Positions 13,024 through 25,149 are shown, counted from the first letter of the stretch. The stretch: DNA of 64,000 nt from Sialis fuliginosa (GCA_961205875.1 OY540810.1:1860001-1924000); one strand, 5' to 3'. The notes: generated by a model from the letters alone, not told the origin. Translations and numbers: made by a program.

Positions 13024-14830
13024 TTTATTGAGAAAATTAGTTTTCTTGTTAAAAATATTTTTACAGGCTGATTTTGGAGTAGCATGTCAAATTTTAACAG
13101 TGGATTGAGCAAGTTATTTTAAGCAAAAAAGTTTATATGAACATATGTTCGGAAATTCTTCGCGAAGGAGTTACGGCTCCCCCAAAAATTATGCCCAAAA
13201 TTAGTTTTTATTTATTATCTCGAGAACCCATTGTGATAAAGTTATGAAATTTTCTACATGGATTAGTATTGATAAGTACTATCGATTTTTAGTTTTAACC
13301 AAATATAATTTAGATCAGGGGTTAATAGGGCCCGTGGGCCCTTCGATTTTTGTCTCGTATTTTTTGTTCTTTAAGTTTTTATTTGATTGAGCACTTATAT
13401 TTGATGGATGATTCGTTTATGAGCAATATTTTTTTGAGACGAAAACTACTGAACCGATTTTTATGGAACTTTCACTGGAATTAATTACTTTTGTCAACTA
13501 TTTATGATTGAGCCAGAAAGGTTTATGCTACATATTTAACTATAAAATCACCCACATTGTTCGCTCCTAGTATTACGTATAAGAAAGTCCAAAAAAAAAA
13601 ATAATTCTATAAAAACTGAATGTCTCAAATATGATAAAAAAAATTAAAAACTCATATACACAGAACAAAAGTATAGGTAAAAATGTAAAGAAACATTTAA
13701 TTAAACACAACAAAATGAACGTTTTACAAAAAAACATGATACTCTTTATTTTAAATCCACCGAAAAAAATATACATAATTAAAATATTTAATCCCCCCCC
13801 CCCCCCCTCCTCCATTTAACAAGCACACCAGTAAAGTGTCAGAATTATAATCTTATCTTACACGTGTCATATTTTTTCATTAGAGTGCCAGTAAATTTGC
13901 GGTTGTTTGTTAGGTTAGGTTTGTTTCTCTTTTTGGCCGTCTTGCGGCGCCACCAGCGACACCGAGTTACGGCCGTGCAATATTTAACAGTGGGTGTAGA
14001 TTACGTGCAACACACACAAACAGAGGTTAAGCCATGTTTAAAACCTCTGCAGTACAAGCGATACATGTACAGAAAAACACCGTTGCAGTTATGATATTGT
14101 ATATATTTGATTATATTTTATAAGATACCTATTATATGTTATAATAATATAAAACATCTTTTTTTTAAATAATTTGCCTTTAAAAAACCGACTAAAAAGT
14201 AAAAAATAGCATGGTTTGGCCATAAAAACACACCCTTAGACTTTTGAAACTATCGTTTTTTGAAGAATGTTTTTAAAAAATGGTAATTTTCTTATCTTTA
14301 CTCTCATTTCTTGTAAAAATTGATATCAACTGTAATAATAGTGGTTTATTAAGTTCATTTCAAAACGATAAATAAAATACATAACCTCACATTCAAGTAG
14401 TATATTTTCTTAAAACAATTTGTGACAATGAAAATCATATTCCACATTTTTCAACAAACACAATTCAAATTTTTTTAAAACATACCATACCAACAATGAT
14501 AAGTAATTCAGAACACAGAACAATATCCAAATGTTCATTACCGTCGTATATTTTCATAGAAAAATGTATCAAACAATAAGTGACAATAACATAATTTAAT
14601 AACATACAAAATTTAAATGACAGATGTAAAATGGAAACCTACATGTTTTTTCGTAAATTGTATTAATATGTATAAAATAGTGGCGAGGCGTGAAATTTTT
14701 AAAAGGGAAGCATATTTTGTCAATCCTCACCCTCCTATTAACAAAAAAAACTAGTTATGAAACAGCTTTAGTTCAAGCTTTTACTTTTTTAAATAAATTC
14801 TTATATATTTATATAGTAACTAAATGATTC
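13024..14830. other. No gene seen; poly-C tract and a shared repeat
   Basis: A poly-C run lies at about 13793-13807. About 13870-14090 is less AT-rich (GGCGCCACCAGCGACACC) but has no recognisable product. About 14230-14430 is similar to 31335-31490 in gene A intron 2, so it is a dispersed repeat. Confidence 0.5.
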
Positions 14831-15575
14831 TACGTCTTATTTTCTTGTATTTTAATCGATATTTGTATGACGAGTTGATGTTCACTGCAGGAAATTTCAC
14901 TAAAAAATTTTGAATTTTTGATTTCGTTAAAATTATGTTTATTGTATAGAAAATGACGTGAAAAGTTGTTTGTTTCAAATAGCAGGTCTGTATCTCAAAC
15001 CGTTCTCGAGATATAGCTTCTCAAAGTTTTAGTTTTTTCAAATTTTAGGAGAAAAAAGGCCATAACTTTTAAACGCGTGGTCGGAATTGATTTTAGTTGA
15101 CGGATTTGAAATCAGCGTGTCAAAATCTATATAATGACATGTATAATACTTTAAAATCCGACAAAAAAATTTTGGTCAAAAATGGACATTTTTTTAAGGT
15201 ATACCCCTTTGAATTTTTTCCATTTTTCGCGAAATTTTTTTTTTCGACTTTTAAAGTATTATACATGTCATTATATAGATTTTGACACGCTGATTCCAAA
15301 TCCGTTAATTAAAATCAATTCCGACAACACGTTCAAAAGTTAGGGCCATTTTTTTTCAAAATTTTGAAAAAACTGAAACTTTGAGACGCTATATCTCAAG
15401 AACGGTTTGAGATACAGACTTGCGGTTTGAAACAAACAACTTTTTACGTCATTTTCTATACAATAAACATACTTTTAAGGAAATCAAAAATTCAATTTTT
15501 TTTAGTGAAAATTTTTGCAGTAAACTTCAACTCATCATACAAATATCGACTAAAATACAAGAAAATAAGACGTAG
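14831..15575. mobile_element. Large hairpin element, ~0.33-kb arms
   Basis: CTACGTCTTATTTTCTTGTA at the left is mirrored by TACAAGAAAATAAGACGTAG at the right. The arms (about 14831-15160 and 15253-15575) stay complementary through the CGTTCTCGAGATATAG and ACGCGTGGTCGGAATT blocks to a loop of about 90 bp. The two short ORFs here are arm sequence. Confidence 0.8.
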
Positions 15576-15837
15576 CGGTATTATATTAAATGCTATTTTT
15601 GATTTTTGGTTAAAATGTTTAAGTTGCGCATAAAGATGAATATTCTGATAATATTTTAAAATTATTTATTAACTGAAAACACATATTTGTATTAATTTAT
15701 TCATAAAGAAAAGGAAGCACTTCACTTTTCCCACGGACGCTTCACCACTGATAGATTGTATTTTTACTTTTTTATACATAGGGTCGAGCGGGGTAAATAT
15801 GAAACACCAAAAAATTTGGGTAAAAGTGAAACAAGTA

Positions 15838-16575
15838 GGTGACTGTACAATTACATACCTTAGTAAAAGAAAGAAAATACAACTGTACCTACCGAAGCAA
15901 CGGGCAGTGATTTAACCAACACCAGTCTCCCCTTTATTTACCAAATATTTGACCCCCCCCCTTGAAATAAATCAATAGAAATTAAAAATATACGAGTAAC
16001 ACGATCAGATTGTCACATGTACAGTCGCCTGCAGAACTCGTCTGGCACCCTAAAGGCTAGAATCGCTTACAACAGATTCCAAATTTAAAGACAAACATCA
16101 TCGGTTATCTTTTTCTATCAAGTTTAATATATTTAAATACTAAAATTCGGAATATCAAATATTTATTGCCACAAAATTTACGTATACAATTTTCAATAGA
16201 TTACATAATAATTTAAATGCACAAATATATATGAGTACTATAAACGAATTATCTAGCAAATGAATTTCAAAATATCTGTCTTTGTTTGATACATGGAGAA
16301 ATGATTTAAATATTATAATAATCAAATGAGAGAAGCCTACCAAGTTTGTGATAAACGTAAATAAATATAAACTGCAAGACCATTAATGCAGGTGACTGTA
16401 CTTACATACCTTAGTAAAAGAAAGAAAATACAACTGTACTGAAGTAACGGGCAGTTATTTAACCAACACCAGTCTCCCCTTTATTTACCAAATATTTGAC
16501 ACCCCCCCCCCCCTTGAAATAAATCAATAGAAATTATAAATATACGAGTAACACAATCAGATTGTCACATGTATG
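15838..16575. repeat. ~180-bp direct repeats flanking a fam-1 MITE
   Basis: The segment GGTGACTGTAC..ACATACCTTAGTAAAAG to GATTGTCACATGT occurs at about 15838-16018 and again at about 16390-16575, both times next to a fam-1 terminus. Both copies have poly-C tracts of different length. Confidence 0.75.
16019..16401 (-). mobile_element. Fam-1 MITE, reverse orientation
   Basis: Starts ACAGTCGCCTGCAGAACTCG and ends CATTAATGCAGGTGACTGTA; the interior matches 12628-13023 in reverse. Confidence 0.8.
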
Positions 16576-17000
16576 TACATACATACGGTATGTACATTTT
16601 TCGTGGTATTCGTAAATAGCCCGCGCTGCACAAATAAATGTGTGTAAATATAATAACATTATGCACACAGTGTTATCACAACGCGCAGCAACAGCCCGGA
16701 AGATTAGCCGCTAGTTGCGTGGAATAGCCATTACACGCTTCGTTGCACGCCGCGAAAAAAATACCATTTATTTATTGCGTGTATGCTACACTTACTGCGC
16801 TATTTTCTTATAAATATTATTACTGGAAAAACGGAGAAACTGTGGTTTCTAGTCACTTAAACTAAAATATACACCTGTCTGGAACTGTTAGGCTCCTGGT
16901 GAGGACTTCTTGTGAACTCGAAACACGTGTCGAGTGACATTGTTTATTGTGGTTAAGGTGTTTATTTTAGTTTAAATAAATATTATAGTCAAATCATTTT
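16576..17000. other. Less AT-rich stretch, no gene recognised
   Basis: About 16610-16780 has several CpGs (ACAACGCGCAGCAACAGC, CGTTGCACGCCGCG) against an AT-rich background. About 16880-16960 has the ACTCGAAACACGTGTCGAGT palindrome. No open frame, so possibly the GC-rich end of an unknown repeat. Confidence 0.35.
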
Positions 17001-17009
17001 ATTTGTAAT

Positions 17010-17785
17010 AGGACATCTGCCAAGTAAATGCACAGTGCTTCCTCGTGTTAAATTCGCTGAAACCGATAGTGTTCAGATAAATTGCCTGGCATTAATTTTT
17101 ATACAAATTTTACTAAAAAATCTTAGTTCGAAATTTTTCTTAAAACGCACATGAATATTTTTTTTCATATATTTTTAATTTTTTGACAACTTCAATCGAA
17201 ATCTGAATTTATGCAAATGTCAAAATGACATTTAAAACGTCAAAGTGACATTTAAAACGTCAAAATGACATTAAAAACATCAAAATGACATTTAATATAT
17301 CCAATCAAATATCAATTTAGAAAAACAAAACACGCATTTTTAAAATAAATTGAGATAAATCTTTGTAAGGGAATATTTTACAACAAACGTTGTAGACACA
17401 TATTATAGGAAATTTAATGCTCTACAAAATTTTCACGTAACATGTGTCGTTCTTGAGATATCTTGAAAAAATAAATATTTTGGGGTGTCACCCTTCCCCC
17501 TTACATACGATTTTGATGATTTTGAAATGAGACCGTCCTCAAGCCAGAACCAACCATCCGACCAAGTTTCAATAATATCGGTTCAGTGGTTCATGAGTTA
17601 TGCGTGTGACAAGGATTCAGGGGACAGACGGACGGACAGACAGACAGACACGGAACGAAAAGTGTTTGCGTTGACGTGAAACGGATAAATCAATTTAAAA
17701 TTTTGAAATCGGAGAACATTTTTTTTGTCTCAATCTGAAACGATCACAAAGCTTCTCGTATCTTCGATATTGCGAGGAAGCAAAA
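17010..17785 (-). mobile_element. Fam-2 repeat, near full length (~0.78 kb)
   Basis: The most complete copy of this dispersed family. It is bounded by ACATCTGCCAAGTAAATGCA plus GCTTCCTCGTG and by CGATATTGCGAGGAAGCAAA, so the extreme ends form a short inverted repeat around GCTTCCTCG. It holds the GACGGACAGACAGACAGACA tract and a TGACATTTAAAA minisatellite. It has no transposase and appears non-autonomous. Confidence 0.7.
17217..17300 (+). repeat. ~20-bp minisatellite inside fam-2
   Basis: Four tandem units of the form ACGTCAAAATGACATTTAAA with small differences. Other fam-2 copies have about one unit at the same place. Confidence 0.85.
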
Positions 17786-18639
17786 TTAAGGGATACTTTC
17801 TCGAACATTTTTAACCGTTGACACAGAGTAGCAGGGGGTGATAAAAATATTTAAGCTTTTGACTCAAAAACTAAAAAGTGCCACATTTCAAATGAGCTTT
17901 GATTCATGCAAATTTAATTATTTTTCGTTTGAAAATTTAATTTTTTTAAAATGTGTATTTACTAAACTATCAATACCTACATATATTTCTTCTTAAAAAA
18001 AACTCTAGTCTAGCTAGAATCTATATATAAGATACTTTTCAACTAAAAAGATAAAACGTGGGGATAATGAAATGGAGTCACACTTTGTTGAGGCGAAGAA
18101 AAAAACACGCTCGACCGGAGCAAAAAAATGTTGACACCGGAAACTGTGAACATCACAAACCCAATAGCTTCCGGTTCGAACGATGTGAAACATTCTTTAG
18201 GAACTCACTTCCTTTGTCTCCACACAATACTTCATTGAGTTTATACAAGAAATAAACAATTACGTGAAAGCTAATATTAGTAATTGTCTACTGTCTAGCT
18301 CAGTGGTCTTTGTCGTTTGGGTATAAGTCATGTCTTTATTATCGTTATATTTTATATTTAATAGTGCCACTATAAAAATTACAGGGTAAACTGTAAAAAC
18401 GTGTTTAGTAACACGTGGCCTAGAAATAAACGCAAGTTAACTCTCGTCAGTACTGTGTTTTCAGTTTGCTTCTAAATTATATAGTCCTCATTTTTTAAAG
18501 TCGGTTAAAATACAAATTAAAATTTTGATAAATATAAATAAAATTGCACGTTCAGTGTTTCGAACCACCTTGTATATTATTTGTTTATATTACATTTGAT
18601 TTGATTTTTATTTCGAGGTTAACCACAAATAATTCTCTA
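17786..18639. other. No gene seen
   Basis: A 65-codon open frame at 18058-18255 has no recognisable domain and no sign of splicing partners. The rest is AT-rich. Confidence 0.5.
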
Positions 18640-18967
18640 ATGTCCGGTATTATAAAGGAGCTAGCAAAATTTACTAGTTAACAAGCACTTTCAAATGGGG
18701 TATTAATTCTGTACTAGTATCTATGAATTAGCTATGGAATTTAGAGCAGTGACACTTCAACTAATTGTAACACAGTTGGCATTTTTGACCGTACAAAATA
18801 ATTTTCATAATATCACCACAGTTTTAATACCGTTGGTATTTAACTACAACGCGAAACTTGTCAAAGATTTCAACAAACTCCAAAAGAACTGTCATATAAA
18901 TTTGATATCTCATTTGAAAGTGCTTGCTAGCTAGCAAATTTGCTAGGTCCTCTACAATACCCGACAT
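18640..18967 (+). mobile_element. Fam-4 MITE (GCTAGC-rich terminal inverted repeats)
   Basis: The left end reads ATGTCCGGTATTATAAAGGA and the right end mirrors it (TACAATACCCGACAT). Sub-terminal GCTAGC-rich palindromic stretches flank an AT-rich core. The same element occurs in gene D intron 1 (54716-55027) and gene E intron 6 (62358-62793). A third, isolated right end lies at about 19222-19268. The short ORF inside it (18734-18934) is incidental. Confidence 0.75.
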
Positions 18968-19134
18968 AATTTTAGGTAAAAGACTGTAGCTCCCTCACGA
19001 AGAATTTCCGGACAAAGGTTAACCTAAGGTTGTTTGCTTAAAATTACTTCCTCGATCTACTGTTAAATTTTTTTACACTAGTTGTAAATCACCCTGTATA
19101 TAAAAATCATTTGAGTTTTTATTTTTTTACATAC

Positions 19135-19222
19135 CAACAGCTTCAACTCGCATATTAAACTCATCCTCTTCATATGTCTCATCAGTAGATATCCATACAT
19201 ATAAAGACGAATTCTCATTATT
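19135..19222 (-). pseudogene. Fragment of Mth-like exon 1 (3' end plus splice donor)
   Basis: On the minus strand this reads NNENSSLYVW, two substitutions, then a DETYEE stretch and NMRVEAVG, followed by a gtatgt donor. It matches about the last 29 residues of gene D exon 1, including the DETYEE insertion that gene C lacks. The adjoining intron-side sequence (about 19020-19134) also matches D intron 1. The upstream edge breaks abruptly at 19222 into a fam-4 MITE end. There is no start, no upstream ectodomain and no following exons, so it is a non-functional relic of a D-type gene sitting about 36 kb from D. Confidence 0.85.
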
Positions 19223-19268
19223 TCAAAAGTGCTTGCTAGCTAGCAAATTTGCTAGCCCCTTTATAAGT
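19222..19268 (+). mobile_element. Isolated fam-4 MITE right end
   Basis: Contains AAAGTGCTTGCTAGCTAGC and then a stretch ending CCTTTATAA, matching the right ends of the fam-4 copies. It directly abuts the Mth exon fragment, so the fragment is bracketed by fam-4 sequence on both sides. Confidence 0.7.
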
Positions 19269-19547
19269 AATCTATGAAGTATAAGTTGTGTAGAACGAGA
19301 GAAAGGACAGCTTTATAAAGGAGTTATGTTATTGAATAAATTACATGGTGATGATGACCGTCGGTCCGCTGTCGTGGCCCAAAACTCGTTACAAAAAGTG
19401 GCGATAAAAACACATACGGCCAAATTGATTTCTTCACGATCGACCATCGACTACAATATCATCACCAATATGCGTGTGTGTGTGTGTGTGAGGCTGGTAA
19501 CGACTTGTCCTAATCTTATATGCTTCTACATTTTAATAATACAAATC

Positions 19548-20036
19548 AATAAGGTACTGGCACCAGTCTTTGCAAGAACCCCAGTAATGGCAAATTTTTA
19601 ATTAAATGTACTGAATTAGAAATATGTGTTGATATTTGATTACTACCATTTCTGAATATTAATCTATATACATTTAACTGTCTTACAGCGTGATTTCATC
19701 ACATGAGGCCAATAGGTGACAAAATGGTGGAAATTTAAACTAATTATTTGTATATTTATTCATTAATTATTATATTATCATAGCATCTAAATTTGACGAT
19801 TCTTTCTTTTATATCTTTTGTGTCGTAGTACTTATCATTAGCAAGTGTCCATCACTGCGTGCTCATTACTGGTTTTACCTTTGCTATTACTGGAGAAAAC
19901 ACATGAACAAAATAAAAGGCTGTAATTAAAAAGAAAACTATATTTGGGAACTTTGGTAATTGTTTTATTAGTAACATGAGTTCATGAGAATTACAAAAAA
20001 CAAGGCCATTAATCTAAAAAAAACTTGCTGTTACAA
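19548..20036 (+). mobile_element. Fam-3 MITE
   Basis: Starts AAGGTACTGGCACCAGTCTT, carries GTGTCGTAGTACTTATCATT and ACATGAGTTCATGAGAATTA, and ends near 20036. It lies just after a (TG)n tract at 19470-19490. The other copies share this order. Confidence 0.7.
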
Positions 20037-21194
20037 CGGCCATAACTGACGTATTAATTAGTATTTAAAATTAAAAATTTGAGGGTGTTTTTCAATGAAT
20101 GTTTAGGCACGTACAAATAATAAATGTACCTTAGGTACAATTGAACTACAAATGTATAAAGTCTTATCAAAATTAGTGAGATAATACTTGCAACGTTCGC
20201 TTTTTAGACGAAAAAACTTACAAAATTTCGTATATTTCCAAAATCCCTAATCCGATTAGCACCAAAATCAATAGGTCTGGAGTACTCTCACTGAGACAAA
20301 CATTTTCCCCAATAATTATTCAGATCGGTGCATTTTTACAGTAGTTATCGTGAACGAAAGAAAATTCTACATCCAGACACACAGACACACGCACAGCCAC
20401 CATGCGGAAATTAACTTTTCTTTACGTTTTGAAGTTAGTATAATCAGAATTTGTCATTATCTTGGACACGATTTTTCAATGGTATTACAATACTTCCATT
20501 TCTTTCAGAACATGGAAGTAAAAATATAAAAAAACGTTAAAAAAATTAATTTGCCTTTTTAAAACCGACTAAAAATCTGAAAATATAATTCTATTATACT
20601 CTTTTCGAACTAACTATTGCATTTAAAAAAAGTTGATTTTATTCATACTAGAAGAGTTTAAGAAAATGTCTCTGAATTAAAAAAATGTCTGAGTTTTCTC
20701 ATGAAGTAGACTCATGGGGGGGGGATTGATCTCCTTGACCCCCCCCCCCCCCTATCTATGCCACTGATTACAATACTTTCTTTCAGAACATGGAAGTAAA
20801 AATGTATAAAACGCGGGTGAAGCCGCGAATTGTCCGCCAGTATTAAGTATATTATGTGGAGATATTGATAAACACAGTATTTATATACGTATATATTATG
20901 TATACATACAGCCATGTACAGTGAAACACCAGTCAATAGCGTGGAATAACATTAATCAAGTATTGGGTGCTAAATCAACAAACTGCGCTTACACGACAAT
21001 GCTGATGTCCATAGATAACAATAATTGATTAAAATTACTCGATAGTTATATGTAGACCTACCGCGCTATATGTTATCATATTGACAATGCATTGATTGTG
21101 GACAATAGCAGTCATAAAGGTACCACTGTAATACGTACAGTTTCACTTTTCAACAACTAGATACTAGACACCTATATATAAGTACATATATAAT
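20037..21194. other. No gene seen; poly-G/poly-C hAT-like end
   Basis: About 20710-20766 holds GATTGATCTCCTTGACC between G and C runs and ends in TATCTATGCCACTG, like the hAT-like MITE at 4443. The rest is AT-rich without coding signal. Confidence 0.5.
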
Positions 21195-21916
21195 TAAGTC
21201 TCGTTTATCTGAAATGCCGAGTTTCGTTTATTCGTAATTTTTTCTCCTCCTTCACCTCCCACCATTCTCGAGTCATGGCGTAAACGAACATATTTTTGAA
21301 ATTTTTTGTAGAATGAATTAGAGAATTTGTATTTATCTCATTGACTGTACAATATTTTTTAAAAGATTTAAATTTTTTTGATATTCATTGCATTCTACGA
21401 ACGCAACGAAAATCATATCTATAGATTTGAGGTTAGGTCAGATAGAATACATACATATTATAATTTACACTTATCACCGTCGTCACTCATCACCTTGTTC
21501 ATATTTTGCCATATTCGAAATTAAAAGTAAAGTAAAATTATTTCACTATCACAATTTACTATTAACGATAAATATTAAATACCAAGGTATATAAAGTTTT
21601 CAAAATAGTAAAAATGACACTTCCCGAATAGACGAAATTGTCTGTGATAGCTTTTTCATGATTTTGTACTTCTTTGAATATATATGTTGTTAAAATATCA
21701 AAAAATACGAAGACAAGAATAAATATAGGATTTCTTGTAATTGATATTCTATTATACATTTATAACATTTAAATGTATCTTCAAATTCCCGAGCCAACGC
21801 TGATTGGTCAAGGATCTATACATAACTTGGTGGGAGCCCCTCTCGACTTCGAATAAACGCGACTTCTTCGATTCAAAACGATTCAGAAGGCTTAGAATAA
21901 ACGAGTCCCGACTGTA
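21195..21916. mobile_element. Tigger/pogo-like MITE carrying a nested element
   Basis: AGTCTCGTTTATCTG at the left faces AGAATAAACGAGTCCCGACT at the right, a weak inverted pair typical of pogo-type MITEs. About 21581-21850 is a fam-5 element (CCAAGGTATATAAAG and CCAACGCTGATTGGTCAAGG) inserted in it. Confidence 0.5.
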
Positions 21917-22399
21917 TAATTTAAATTTCTCTTAAATTATAATTTTCTAAAAAAGTCATTTTATTTAAGATATTTCATTTATCTTACAATTAGTCAAAAA
22001 CAGTAATAACATCAAATCGGAAGAGTATTTCAGAACAGAGCGAGTATTATCTAAAAAAAATCTAATTAATTTTTCAAGTTTATAAATTTATAATGTATAT
22101 AAAAAATCTTGTGGTGGCCACATCAGTTTATTGTTTAAAGAAATGCTACAAAATCTTAACTCCGCCTTAGATAAACTTCTAAAGACGCCGATGGGTATGG
22201 TGGGTTATATAAATAGGGGAAGGAGGGGGGGGGGGGGGCAGTTTGTGTATCCCCGACCTTCCAGAATGCTGACGCTGTCGTTTTGACGGACCCGCGGATT
22301 CTAAGGACTGAGAAATTTGCATTGTATTTTATGACGCCTAACATTGTCGATATTGAAATAATTTTATGATGGAGTTTATAGTTCATTAAATTACTTTTA

Positions 22400-23390
22400 T
22401 TTTGAATTCTATTCGTTGCTGCTTCGCTTGTGAAATATATAAAGATTTAAAAAAAAACCGATATCAAAAATAACCCTAAAAAAATTGAAAAGTATACAAT
22501 AATTAAACTTAACAGTTTTTGAAATCGGTGCTAAGAAAAAAACTTTTTTAAAAAGAAAAAAAAAGAAAATCGACTTCAAAAACTGCTAAATTTAATTATT
22601 AGACCGGGAGTGTACCTGAAACCTCAAAGAACTTAAAAAGTCAAAATGCCAGTCGGTACTTGGGTGCAATTTTTTTAAAGCGCGAAAGGCCCTACAAAAG
22701 GAAAAAAATGTATTTTTAAATCAAAACTTTTTTTGTATCATCATTAGGCCTTTATGCTTAAAAAAGGTCCTTACACTCATAACTGTAACTCTACTCATTT
22801 ATTTGTTATAATTTTTTAAAAGTTCTTAAAACCTTGAATTTGGGTGTTTTCAATCATGAAAATTTACACTTTAAAACTAATATTAATATGTTTAGAACTT
22901 ACAAAAATATTCTCATGATTTTTTGCTCCCCTTTTTTTCTGTTTGCAGACGCCCATGTTCGGTCGTTAGCTGTACCTGTGCCACGAGTTCGGGTCCCGTG
23001 CGCTACAGTGATAAGTGCCCTATTGACACTAATGGCCGATTTGGGGGACCTATTGCTCCACTCGATACTATCTCCTATTTTTTTAAAACCAGTTAGTATA
23101 TTTACAATCTACTGGCGCATACTTCTTACATAAAATGTATTATATGGAACTATAAACCTGACGTTTAGAATAAACGCATGTTTTTATTTCTTGTAGTGAT
23201 AAACAAACAAATAAAATTAAATGCTATTTTTAACCGACTTCAAAAAATGAGGAGGTCCTCAATATATTTTATGTATGTTCGGGCCAAACTCCGACAAATA
23301 TATACCGATTTGGATGAGTTTTGGTTTGTTTAAAAGAGTATACACCCGAGATAATCCCATATTTTTATTAGAATCTGACCATGGACTTTG
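22400..23390. other. No gene seen; CCGACTTCAAAA-type repeat ends
   Basis: About 22440-22600 and 23228-23260 contain AAACCGATATCAAAAAT, TCGACTTCAAAAACTG and TAACCGACTTCAAAAAATGA, ends of an insect repeat also seen near 41155-41430. A 99-codon ORF (22834-23133) has no recognisable domain. Confidence 0.5.
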
Positions 23391-23394
23391 AAAA

Positions 23395-23690
23395 CGAGAC
23401 AAAAAAATTGTTCTCCGATTTCAAAATTTTAAATTGATCTTTCCGTTTCACGTTAAGATAAACACTTTACGGTTCGTGTATGTCTGTCTATGTGTGTGTG
23501 TGTTTATCCCGAAAAAATAATCAGGTGCGTATTAAGAACAATTACGAACTAATATTTTTAGTAAAATTAAATGGTTAATCAGTGCCAGGAAATTTATTGG
23601 TTTTTATTTAAATTGTTGAATAATTAACTACCTTTGGTGAATTTAGCACGAGGAAGCACTGTGCATTTACTTGACAGATGTTTTTTTTTT
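23395..23690 (+). mobile_element. Fam-2 repeat, internally deleted
   Basis: Both flanks of the family are present (GAACACTTTACGGTTCGTG-like start at about 23460, and CACGAGGAAGCACTGTGCAT near 23646) with most of the middle missing. Confidence 0.6.
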
Positions 23691-23850
23691 TAATTTACAT
23701 GTGTCGAATTTATTATATTAACCTTGTCTACTAGAAGTGACAGAATACTTCTAAATTGTATATTATTTTCTAAATTCGAACAAATTAGTTTCGAACATCT
23801 TGCCTAGAATCGTACGTATATGTGTAACATTAAACGAATATGTCTATATA

Positions 23851-24248
23851 CAGGCCCGGATTTACCATGCAGGCAGAGTAGGCAGCTGCCTAGGGCGGCA
23901 AATTTTGGTGGAAACTGAAAACTTGTTATATTCGTGGGAATTGAATTTGATTTTGATTCCATTATCGATGAGTTTGCCATCCGAAAATCGAGACGTAAAA
24001 ATTTCAACCCATAAGCAATAATTTCTCTATACATGTAACTCAAGCATGACTAAAAAAAAAAAAGGTCTTCAGTTTTTATGTTTCCTAATGTAACTATAAA
24101 AATTTATAAAATTTGAAACTGATGCAACCAAAAGAAAAAGATCCTGAGTTTTATATTTTGACATCTATGACTTAAACTGTTAGTTTCGAGGGGGGGGCGG
24201 AAATTTTTGCAACTGCCTAGGGGCGACAAATTTCTAAATCCGGGCCTG
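23851..24248. mobile_element. hAT MITE with perfect 8-bp target duplication
   Basis: Inverted ends CAGGCCCGGATTTACC and TAAATCCGGGCCTG. The bases just outside are TCTATATA on both sides, a perfect 8-bp duplication that identifies the hAT superfamily. Overlapping short ORFs on both strands are not genes. Confidence 0.85.
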
Positions 24249-24615
24249 TCTATATATATTATAGTACAGACACATATATATAATATTAACGCATTTTCAC
24301 TTTAATATCATGTTTGTTTACATGCATATCATGTTAATTTTAAGAGTACGTTGAGTTATATGTAGTAATCATTATATTATTATTAATACATAGGTATACG
24401 AAATACGAACACATATGAAATGTTATACCTAAGGTAGATTATCGCAACATATGTATATAATGCTAATAAGTACCTACATATATGTACATTGTGAGAATAG
24501 ATTTAATTATTATCTCTATCAAAATTTAATCTTAACATAAGTGTTAGGGATATTACTTATGTTAAGATTGTATAAATAAAATAATACATTTAAAAAATCT
24601 AAAACAATTTAATTA

Positions 24616-25149
24616 CAGTAAAAGCTCCTTATTCGCGCTTCCTTCATTCGCGTTTTCACTATTCGCGGATTAAAAAAATGCGACCCAATTCCTATATTCG
24701 CGACTAAAGATTTCTTTATTCGCGGATCTAATCAGGAAACGTGACATTTAATTTGAAAAATCTTAGTGAAGGTTTAAGAATGGCAAATGAGCTTTGTGAT
24801 TTCTTTATGAAAATTGATCCGTCTATGGAACGAAGTCTTATTTTTAAGAGGCAAATTGTTAATGCCACTGCTGAATATCAGTCTGAATTGAAGGAGCTTT
24901 TAAAAACTGCCAAGCAAGAAAAAATTACAAAATTCTTTAAACCATTGCCTAAGCCTGAAGATAATAATTAATCAATATGGTCGAAAACTTCAATTAAATT
25001 GATTTTTTTATATTGTATTTGTTTATTTATTTTGTCACCTAGGAACGTATCCCCTATAATCCCATATAAATTACCATTCCGTATTCACGGTTTCTGTATT
25101 CGCGGCATATTTATGGAACATATACCCCGCGAATAAAGAGCTTTTACTG
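24616..25149 (+). mobile_element. Tigger-like (pogo) element, internally deleted, TA-flanked
   Basis: Inverted ends CAGTAAAAGCTCCTTATTCG and CGCGAATAAAGAGCTTTTAC (then TG), with a TA dinucleotide outside each end. Repeated TTCGCG motifs follow the left end. Only the tail of a transposase remains inside, so it cannot move on its own. Confidence 0.82.
24741..24974 (+). pseudogene. Tigger/pogo transposase C-terminal remnant with PIP-box
   Basis: An open frame of 76 codons between the Tigger-like ends; the first ATG is at 24780, so this is a remnant and not a full gene. It has a short helix-rich stretch (AEYQSELKELLKTAKQ) and then QEKITKFFKPLPK. Q59, I62, F65 and F66 fit the PCNA-interacting-protein box QxxIxxFF, which I recall being reported at the C-terminus of pogo-type transposases. 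The DNA-binding and DDE domains are absent. Whether it is transcribed is unknown. Confidence 0.65.

Noticed and set aside
13864..14094. 76-codon ORF over a less AT-rich stretch
   Set aside because: No recognisable domain and no flanking splice pattern; GC content alone is not enough.
22834..23133. 99-codon ORF on +
   Set aside because: No domain, no splice partners, low-complexity hydrophobic composition.
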